From assembly GCF_027706845.1 (NCBI RefSeq), contig NZ_JAQGCZ010000018.1, positions 30,012 through 94,011 on the forward strand: DNA of 64,000 nt, read 5' to 3'. The DNA is from Mycolicibacterium sp. BiH015. Lineage in GTDB: Bacteria > Actinomycetota > Actinomycetes > Mycobacteriales > Mycobacteriaceae. The translations under genes and the position numbers were made by a program. Each line of letters begins with the position of its first letter. Position 1 is the stretch's first letter. The notes under the pieces were generated by a model that had not been told where the DNA came from, ran no database searches, and saw nothing but the letters and a program-made list of their open reading frames with translations. Below are positions 58,753-64,000 of the stretch, piece after piece.

Positions 58753-59640
58753 ATGACAGGACCTGCGCAAGGCAGTTGGCAGCCCGATCCGGAGGGACGC
58801 TTCGACTACCGGTGGCACGACGGACAGCAGTGGACCGATCAGGTGTCCCACCAAGGACAGGTGCAGCGCTCACCGCTCGGCGGGCCGCCCCCGCAGGCAC
58901 AGGGGTACGGCGGACCACCGCAAGCCCAGCCACATCAGCAGGCCCAGCCGCTCGGTGGCGCCGATGGATTCTCCGGCATCAGTGGGGATCTCGTCGACGG
59001 ACGCTTCAGCGAGAAAGAAGCCAAACCGATCGCCAACCAGAACGCGAAGCTTCTCCGTGTGCGACTGGGCGAACCGTTCATGGCTCGTCAAGGTTCGATG
59101 GTCGCCTATCAGGGCAACGTCGACTTCGCCTACGAGGGCAGCGGCGCGTCGAAGTTCATCAAGAAAGCGCTCACCGGCGAAGGATTGCCGCTGATGCGGT
59201 GCTCCGGCCAGGGTGATGTGTTCCTCGCGGAGCGGGCCTTCGACGTCCACTTGCTGAACCTCAACAACTCCGGCCTGTCAATCAGCGGCAAAAACGTGCT
59301 GGCATTCTCGTCGAGCCTGGACTGGAACGTCGAACGGGTCAGAGGTGGCAGCATGGTCGCCGGCGGCTTGTTCAATACCACCCTGCGCGGCACCGGCTGG
59401 GTGGCTCTGACCACCGACGGCGCCCCCGTCGTCCTCAATGCCGCCGAGGCGCCGACCTTCGCCGACACCAACGCGATCGTGGCATGGTCGGCGAACCTGC
59501 AGACGCAGCTGAAGACCAGCTTCAAGGCCGGCGCCTTGATCGGCCGCGGTTCGGGTGAAGCGATGCAGGTGGCATTCCACGGCAACGGGTTCGTGATCGT
59601 GCAACCGTCCGAAGGAATTCCCGTCACGCCCACCGCGTGA
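58753..59640 (+). CDS. DUF2510 plus AIM24-domain protein
   Basis: This 295-residue protein opens with a DUF2510 motif (Trp-Gln-Pro-Asp-Pro-Glu-Gly, Tyr-Arg-Trp-His-Asp-Gly-Gln-Gln-Trp-Thr). A Pro/Gln-rich linker (about 40-72) leads to an AIM24/TerD-like beta domain from about 85 to the end, with Gly-Asp-Val-Phe-Leu-Ala and Gly-Phe-Val-Ile-Val-Gln-Pro. It is probably cytosolic. The domain's role is not well known. GGAGG precedes the ATG. Confidence 0.85.
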   Translation: MTGPAQGSWQPDPEGRFDYRWHDGQQWTDQVSHQGQVQRSPLGGPPPQAQGYGGPPQAQPHQQAQPLGGADGFSGISGDLVDGRFSEKEAKPIANQNAKLLRVRLGEPFMARQGSMVAYQGNVDFAYEGSGASKFIKKALTGEGLPLMRCSGQGDVFLAERAFDVHLLNLNNSGLSISGKNVLAFSSSLDWNVERVRGGSMVAGGLFNTTLRGTGWVALTTDGAPVVLNAAEAPTFADTNAIVAWSANLQTQLKTSFKAGALIGRGSGEAMQVAFHGNGFVIVQPSEGIPVTPTA

Positions 59641-59662
59641 GCCGCGGGCCCGTAGGAGCGCA

Positions 59663-60094
59663 TCAGAGCTCCAACAGGACCGTGACCGGGCCGTCGTTGA
59701 CGAGCTCGACCTGCATGTCAGCTCCGAAGACTCCGGTCTGCACCTGCGCGCCGAGGTTGGTCAGCGACGCGGCGAATGCGTCGACAAGAGGTTCGGCGAT
59801 CGCCCTGGGAGCCGCGGCATTCCACGTGGGACGGCGACCTTTGGCGGTGTTGCCGTAAAGCGTGAACTGACTGACCACCAGAATCGGCGCGGCGATGTCG
59901 CTCGCGGACTTCTCGTCGTCGAGAATGCGCAGCGCCCAGAGCTTTTCGGCCAGGCGCTGGGCCCTGTCAGGGTCGTCGTCGTGGGTGACACCGACGAGGG
60001 CGACCAGGCCCTGCGTGTGCGGTCTGATCTCACCTACGGTGTCACCGGCGACGGTCACGCGCGCGAAGGTGACGCGCTGCACGAGGATTCGCAT
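59663..60094 (-). CDS. dtd: D-aminoacyl-tRNA deacylase
   Basis: This 143-residue enzyme hydrolyses D-amino acids, and mischarged Gly, from tRNA. It has the two cross-subunit motifs: Ser-Gln-Phe-Thr-Leu-Tyr-Gly and a C-terminal Asn-Asp-Gly-Pro-Val-Thr that corresponds to the Gly-cisPro motif (normally Asn-x-Gly-Pro-Val-Thr). The start Met-Arg-Ile-Leu-Val-Gln-Arg-Val is the family N-terminus. It lies 9 bp downstream of the DUF305 gene on the same strand, so it may be expressed with it. Confidence 0.95.
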   Translation of the reverse strand: MRILVQRVTFARVTVAGDTVGEIRPHTQGLVALVGVTHDDDPDRAQRLAEKLWALRILDDEKSASDIAAPILVVSQFTLYGNTAKGRRPTWNAAAPRAIAEPLVDAFAASLTNLGAQVQTGVFGADMQVELVNDGPVTVLLEL

Positions 60095-60103
60095 GCCGCG
60101 AAC

Positions 60104-60748
60104 CTACAGCGAGCCGAGAATGCCCTTCATCGTGTCTATCTCCCGCTGCTGGGTCTCGATGATGTCGCGCGCGAGCTGAATGGCCTCCGGCGCCTGCCCG
60201 GTGTCGACCTCCGTCTGAGCCATGGTCACCGCACCTTCATGGTGCGCGATCATGCCGGTGAGGAACTGCTTACTGGCGTCGACGCCCTGGGCTCGGCGCA
60301 GCTGTTCGAGTTGTGCATCGCTCATCATTCCCATCGCCGCGTGGTCGGCTCCCATGTCGTGGCCTTCGTGCCCGGACGGTGCCTGCGCGCCCCACTGCGT
60401 CAGCCACTGCTGCATCGTCGCAATCTCGGGCCCCTGCGCGGCTTTGATCTGGTTCGCCAGATCGGTCACCCGCGGATCGATGTCCTGCTTGGCCAGGATG
60501 ATGTCACTCATCACGATGGCCTGCTCGTGGTGCGGAATCATGTCGCGGGCGAAGGTCGCGTCTGCTTCATTGTTGTGCGCCTGGGCACCGTCGGCCGCCT
60601 GCGAGGTCGGCTCGTGCTCGTGCGTCGCGTGGTCGTGCTCGGCGGATTCGGTTCCGACGTCGCTGCACCCCGACAGCAGCAGCGTGAGGGTGGACCCCAC
60701 AGCGGCCGCCCCGACGACAAGCAGACTGCGCTTCGACAACAACTTCAA
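60104..60748 (-). CDS. DUF305 lipoprotein, probably copper-linked
   Basis: This 214-residue lipoprotein has a signal helix ending in Leu-Leu-Ser-Gly-Cys. A His/Glu-rich stretch (His-Asp-His-Ala-Thr-His-Glu-His) follows, then a four-helix DUF305 domain with Met-Ile-Pro-His-His-Glu-Gln-Ala-Ile and Met-Ile-Ala-His-His-Glu-Gly-Ala, plus a Met-rich part. Such His/Met-rich proteins are linked to metal binding. It diverges from the copper operon at a shared CsoR/RicR-type palindrome, which strongly suggests copper control. Confidence 0.88.
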   Translation of the reverse strand: MKLLSKRSLLVVGAAAVGSTLTLLLSGCSDVGTESAEHDHATHEHEPTSQAADGAQAHNNEADATFARDMIPHHEQAIVMSDIILAKQDIDPRVTDLANQIKAAQGPEIATMQQWLTQWGAQAPSGHEGHDMGADHAAMGMMSDAQLEQLRRAQGVDASKQFLTGMIAHHEGAVTMAQTEVDTGQAPEAIQLARDIIETQQREIDTMKGILGSL

Positions 60749-60774
60749 CTCCCTTCAAGTGGTATGTGAAATAA

Positions 60775-60791
60775 ATACCCTAGGGGGGTAT
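60775..60791. promoter_or_regulatory. CsoR/RicR-type copper operator
   Basis: ATACCC-TAGGG-GGGTAT is a 6-5-6 inverted repeat of the kind bound by CsoR-family copper repressors. It lies in the 79-bp divergent region between the DUF305 gene (60748) and the CopZ-like gene (60828), so one site can control both. No csoR or ricR gene is in this window. The AT-rich flank (GTGAAATAAAT) could contain the promoter elements. Confidence 0.75.
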
Positions 60792-60827
60792 GGTACACAG
60801 TAGGCACCCGCCCCCGAAAGGAGCCCG

Positions 60828-61031
60828 ATGACCACCACCATCACTGTCGAGGGTATGAGCTGCGGTGGATGCGCCAATTCGGTGCGCGCCGAACTCACCC
60901 ACATTCCCGGCGTCCTCGGCGTCGACGTCGATGTTTCGAATGGCACGGTGACGATTGCCAGCGAGAGCCCCGTCGATGACGAGGCGATCCGCGCAGCCGT
61001 CGAAGAAGCCGGCTACACGCTGGCCGGCTGA
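60828..61031 (+). CDS. CopZ-like copper chaperone (HMA domain)
   Basis: This 67-residue protein is one heavy-metal-associated domain with Gly-Met-Ser-Cys-Gly-Gly-Cys (C12, C15) and a beta-alpha-beta-beta-alpha-beta outline. It binds Cu(I) and would hand it to the ATPase or a repressor. GGAG lies 6 nt before the ATG. It is the first gene of a three-gene operon and 5 bp from the next start. Confidence 0.92.
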   Translation: MTTTITVEGMSCGGCANSVRAELTHIPGVLGVDVDVSNGTVTIASESPVDDEAIRAAVEEAGYTLAG

Positions 61032-61036
61032 CTACG

Positions 61037-61195
61037 ATGAGCGCCCCGGCCAAGATCGCCGCATTTGTCGCGATGCTCGCCGTCGTGTTCGCCGGCGCGC
61101 TGTGGCTGGGCACCCAGTTCGGCCCAGATGCGGACGTCGCGATCCCCCACCCCGCGACAAGTGAACACCCCCATCCACCCTTGGACGGCGGCTGA
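61037..61195 (+). CDS. Overlooked 52-residue membrane protein in copper operon
   Basis: This short gene lies wholly in the gap between the chaperone and the ATPase. The ATG at 61037 is 5 bp after the chaperone stop, and its TGA overlaps the ATPase ATG (TGATG), so the spacing is that of a real coupled gene. The product has a short basic N-terminus, one membrane helix (about 7-25) and an outer tail with three His and many Pro (His-Pro-Ala-Thr-Ser-Glu-His-Pro-His-Pro-Pro). The tail could accept copper from, or regulate, the pump. Confidence 0.75.
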   Translation: MSAPAKIAAFVAMLAVVFAGALWLGTQFGPDADVAIPHPATSEHPHPPLDGG

Positions 61196-63450
61196 TGAGC
61201 ACCGTCGAACTGACGATCGGCGGTATGACGTGCGCGTCGTGCGCCGCACGCGTCGAGAAGAAGCTGAACAAGCTCGACGGCGTCATCGCGACGGTGAACT
61301 TCGCGACGGAGAAGGCGCGCGTCGAGTTCGGCGACACCGTCTCCCCCGATCAACTGGTCGCCGCCGTCGAGTCTGCCGGTTACCGAGCCGAGCTACCCGC
61401 GGCCGCCGAGGACGCCGCGCCCGAGGTTGATCCGACCGCTGCGCTGCGTCAGCGTCTGCTGATCTGCGTGGCGCTCTCGGTGCCGGTGATCGCGATGGCA
61501 ATGGCACCTGCGCTGCAGTTCACGTACTGGCAGTGGCTTTCGCTGACTTTGGCTGCGCCCGTTGTGGTCTGGGGCGCCTGGCCGTTCCACCGAGCGGCGC
61601 TGACGAACCTGCGCCACGGCGCCGCGACGATGGACACGTTGATCTCGATCGGCACGCTGGCCGCATTCGGCTGGTCGATCTACGCGCTGTTCTGGGGCAC
61701 CGCAGGGGTGCCGGGGATGACCCACCCGTTCGAGTTGACGATCGCCCGCACCGACGGCAGCGGCAACATCTACTTGGAAGCGGCCGCCGGGGTGACGACG
61801 TTCATCCTGGCCGGTCGGTATTTCGAGGCAAGAGCCAAGCGACGGGCCGGCGCCGCGCTGCGAGCACTCCTGGAGTTGGGGGCGAAACAGGTCACGGTTC
61901 GCAGAGGTGCTGCAGAACAACGCATTCCGATCGAACAGCTCGCAGCCGGTGACGAATTCGTCGTGCGGCCGGGAGAGAAGATCGCCGCCGACGGTGTGGT
62001 CGTGGAGGGCGCGTCCGCCGTCGATGCATCGATGCTGACCGGCGAGTCGATGCCCGTCGAGGTTGCGCCCGGCGCCCAGGTGGTGGGTGCGACGGTGAAC
62101 GTAGACGGACGATTGGTGGTGCGTGCCGAACGGATCGGCTCCGATACGCAGCTGGCGCAGATGGCGCGCCTGGTCGAAGACGCCCAGAACGGAAAGGCGC
62201 AGGCGCAGAGGCTTGCCGACCGCATTTCCGGGGTGTTCGTGCCGATCGTGATCGCACTGTCGGTGGCGACGCTGGGATTCTGGATCGGCAGTGGACTTTC
62301 CGCCGCCGCGGCGTTCACGGCGGCTGTCGCGGTGCTGATCATCGCATGCCCGTGCGCGTTGGGGTTGGCGACGCCGATGGCGCTGATGGTCGGGACGGGC
62401 CGCGGTGCGCAGTTGGGCATCGTCATCAAGGGACCCGAAGTGCTGGAGTCGACGCGGCGGGTGGACACCATGATCGTCGACAAGACGGGCACAGTGACGA
62501 CGGGCCGCATGACACTGGTGGATGTGTTCGCCGTCGAGGGTGTGCAGCCGGACGAGGTGCTGCGGGTCGCGGGTGCTGTCGAGAGTCCGTCGGAGCATCC
62601 GATCGCGGCGGCGATCGCGACGGGGGCGCGCGAGAAGCTCGGCGAACTGCCCACGGTCGAGGCCTTCGCGAATCTGCGGGGCCTGGGGGTCCAGGGATCG
62701 GTCGACGGCCGTCGGGTGCTGCTGGGTCGGTTGCGTCTGATGTCCGACCGGTCGTTCGGCATTCCCGACGAGCTGCGCCAGGCGGTGCAGCGAGCGGAGT
62801 CCGACGGCCGGACCGCGGTTGTCGTGGGATGGGACGGCAGCGCGCGCGGCGTCCTGATGGTGGCCGATACAGTGAAACCGAGTTCTGCGGAGGCCATTTC
62901 ACTGCTGAAAAGGCTGGGGTTGACACCGATCATGGTGACCGGCGACAACGAGGCGGTGGCCCGCTCAGTGGCGGGTCAGGTCGGCATCGACGAGGTCATC
63001 GCGGGGGCGCTGCCGCAGGACAAGGTCGACACGGTGACGCGACTGCAGGGCGAGGGCAAGGTCGTGGCGATGGTCGGCGACGGTGTCAATGATGCGGCTG
63101 CGCTGGCACAGGCGGATCTCGGATTGGCGATGGGCGGCGGCACCGATATCGCGATCGAAGCCAGTGATCTGACACTGGTCAGCAACGATCTGCGGGCGGT
63201 GCCCGACGCTATTCGTCTGTCGCGCAAGACATTGAGCACCATCAAGAGCAACTTGTTCTGGGCGTTCGCATACAACATCGCCGCTCTGCCGCTGGCAGCG
63301 GCCGGGCTTCTCAACCCGATGATCGCCGGCGCGGCGATGGCTTTCAGCTCGGTGTTCGTGGTGACGAACAGCCTGCGGCTACGCGCATTCACACCTGCCA
63401 GAAGGTCAACTGATCGTCGTCGAGCCAGCCGTCGACAACTGCATCGTTGA
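61195..63450 (+). CDS. P1B-type copper-transporting ATPase
   Basis: This 751-residue CopA/CtpV-like Cu(I) exporter has one N-terminal metal domain with Gly-Met-Thr-Cys-Ala-Ser-Cys (C13, C16), eight membrane helices, Thr-Gly-Glu-Ser actuator, intramembrane Cys-Pro-Cys, Asp-Lys-Thr-Gly-Thr phosphorylation site, Ser-Glu-His-Pro and Gly-Asp-Gly-Val-Asn-Asp. The last helix carries Met and Ser residues of the Cu(I) type. The C-terminal tail is Arg/Ser-rich because its final 62 bp overlap the convergent gene at 63389. Confidence 0.95.
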   Translation: MSTVELTIGGMTCASCAARVEKKLNKLDGVIATVNFATEKARVEFGDTVSPDQLVAAVESAGYRAELPAAAEDAAPEVDPTAALRQRLLICVALSVPVIAMAMAPALQFTYWQWLSLTLAAPVVVWGAWPFHRAALTNLRHGAATMDTLISIGTLAAFGWSIYALFWGTAGVPGMTHPFELTIARTDGSGNIYLEAAAGVTTFILAGRYFEARAKRRAGAALRALLELGAKQVTVRRGAAEQRIPIEQLAAGDEFVVRPGEKIAADGVVVEGASAVDASMLTGESMPVEVAPGAQVVGATVNVDGRLVVRAERIGSDTQLAQMARLVEDAQNGKAQAQRLADRISGVFVPIVIALSVATLGFWIGSGLSAAAAFTAAVAVLIIACPCALGLATPMALMVGTGRGAQLGIVIKGPEVLESTRRVDTMIVDKTGTVTTGRMTLVDVFAVEGVQPDEVLRVAGAVESPSEHPIAAAIATGAREKLGELPTVEAFANLRGLGVQGSVDGRRVLLGRLRLMSDRSFGIPDELRQAVQRAESDGRTAVVVGWDGSARGVLMVADTVKPSSAEAISLLKRLGLTPIMVTGDNEAVARSVAGQVGIDEVIAGALPQDKVDTVTRLQGEGKVVAMVGDGVNDAAALAQADLGLAMGGGTDIAIEASDLTLVSNDLRAVPDAIRLSRKTLSTIKSNLFWAFAYNIAALPLAAAGLLNPMIAGAAMAFSSVFVVTNSLRLRAFTPARRSTDRRRASRRQLHR

Positions 63451-63832
63451 ATTCCACCGTGAATCGCCGGTCGGGAAAGTCATGGGCCAGCTTGACCTCG
63501 TAGATCTCCTTGAGGATGCGGCCGAGATAGCGTAGTTGGTCACCACTCCCATCGGCCGAGTAGTGAATGTCACCGAGATGGATGTGGTTCACCAAGGCTT
63601 CGAGACTCCACCTGGGCGCGCTGCCTTCGTAGCCACGGAGCAGTTCGAGGTCGAAGTCTTCCCGCAGAACATAATTCTCAAATTCGACGAACCGCGGCCA
63701 GAAGATGAGGCTGTAGCCAAGGGCAAGCTCGTAGCTCCCCACCCCTCCGATCCATACGTCGGGGTCAACCCCGTCGTATCGCTTCTCCACCGGAATCAGG
63801 CGTGAGAGTTCGCGAATGGCTGACTCGTTCAT
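63389..63832 (-). CDS. Conserved protein of unknown function (Trp/Tyr-rich)
   Basis: This 147-residue soluble acidic protein has no signal peptide or membrane helix. It has Gly-Tyr-Ser-Leu-Ile-Phe-Trp-Pro-Arg-Phe-Val-Glu-Phe, then Trp-Ser-Leu-Glu-Ala-Leu-Val-Asn-His-Ile-His-Leu-Gly-Asp-Ile-His and a C-terminal strand Arg-Arg-Phe-Thr-Val-Glu-Phe. The clustered His and aromatic residues look like a conserved core. I do not recognise a named family. It overlaps the ATPase 3' end by 62 bp in convergent orientation. Confidence 0.7.
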   Translation of the reverse strand: MNESAIRELSRLIPVEKRYDGVDPDVWIGGVGSYELALGYSLIFWPRFVEFENYVLREDFDLELLRGYEGSAPRWSLEALVNHIHLGDIHYSADGSGDQLRYLGRILKEIYEVKLAHDFPDRRFTVEFNDAVVDGWLDDDQLTFWQV

Positions 63833-63895
63833 GGGCGCAGACGCTAGCGCGCCGAGTCGCCTCGCATCAAAGGGTTTTCACACCACGCCGGCCGT

Positions 63896-64000
63896 TCATG
63901 GACCGTCGTCGTCTTCAGGCGGCAGTAGGTAGCGTTCGGGGTGGTGGTAGCCGTTGGTGCGGTGTTGGCCGGTGTCGAGGTCGGGTGGTGGGAGCCATTC
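63896..64000 (-). CDS. C-terminal end of a DUF222/13E12-type HNH endonuclease family protein (partial)
   Basis: Read from the right edge, the minus strand gives 34 codons and a TGA at 63896-63898. The peptide has Pro-Pro-Pro-Asp-Leu-Asp-Thr-Gly-Gln-His-Arg-Thr-Asn and Tyr-His-His-Pro-Glu, a pattern found at the very end of mycobacterial 13E12-repeat (DUF222 plus HNH) proteins. The rest of the gene lies outside the window. These genes are multi-copy and resemble mobile or selfish elements. Only the tail is seen, so the assignment rests on this motif. Confidence 0.65.
   Translation of the reverse strand, partial: EWLPPPDLDTGQHRTNGYHHPERYLLPPEDDDGP

Overview
The window is high-GC actinobacterial DNA, almost certainly from a mycobacterium, most likely a rapid-growing, environmental Mycolicibacterium-type species. 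The evidence is an MspA-family porin-like gene, a PknH/PknF-style Ser/Thr kinase, LprB/LprC lipoproteins, a mycofactocin-coupled SDR, an OppBCDA operon, a canA-cysD-cysNC sulfate block and the C-terminus of a DUF222/13E12-type HNH protein at the right edge. From memory, the right half keeps the gene order of M. tuberculosis Rv1287 back to Rv1272c: Rrf2 regulator, cysNC, cysD, canA, then oppBCDA, then the SMC-like ATPase and metallophosphoesterase pair, a SixA-like phosphatase, lprC, lprB and two ABC exporter half-genes. I see no tRNA, rRNA, CRISPR array, complete insertion sequence or prophage.

Layout. 0.2-6.3 kb: envelope and signalling genes (porin-like protein, Ser/Thr kinase, two small secreted proteins, GIY-YIG-like protein, lytic transglycosylase lipoprotein, DUF1460 protein). 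6.3-13.1 kb: a catabolic set (SDR, SnoaL-like protein, large conserved protein, SDR, mycofactocin-type SDR, two acyl-CoA dehydrogenases). 13.1-16.3 kb: a two-gene locus joining a Cys-free, two-repeat acidic protein to an M50 metalloprotease with a PqqD/RRE-like N-terminus, a CxxC-bearing outer domain and a Ser/Thr tail. This is my best candidate for an undescribed system. 16.7-26.8 kb: assorted metabolism and regulation (DUF899, luciferase-like oxidoreductase, TDT transporter, NarL-type two-component system with a DUF4097 protein, Tat-type amine oxidase coupled to nitronate monooxygenase, VOC protein, Rrf2 regulator, isochorismatase-like hydrolase). 26.9-31.2 kb: sulfate activation (cysQ, cysNC, cysD) and carbonic anhydrase canA. 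31.3-39.4 kb: an OmpR-type two-component system co-transcribed with two paralogous GT39 enzymes around a GT2-GtrA fusion, plus a divergent surface protein. This block sits exactly between canA and oppB, which are neighbours in M. tuberculosis. 39.5-44.9 kb: oppBCDA. 44.9-55.6 kb: hydrolase, YhaN/YhaO-like pair, SixA-like phosphatase, lprC/lprB and a heterodimeric ABC exporter. 55.7-60.7 kb: a stand-alone molybdopterin oxidoreductase, an unknown protein, a small membrane protein, an AIM24 protein, dtd and a DUF305 lipoprotein. 60.8-63.5 kb: a copper operon (CopZ-like chaperone, an overlooked 52-residue membrane protein, P1B ATPase) behind a CsoR/RicR-type palindrome shared with the DUF305 gene.

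Dispersed inverted repeats are a second theme. Three hairpins with 19-nt loops carrying a related GCGAG/CGAG core flank the sulfur genes. A different hairpin built on GCGAGCAGAC lies inside the first codons of two membrane-associated genes. Many junctions are translationally coupled (ATGA, GTGA or TGATG), and three convergent gene pairs end on one shared CTAG.
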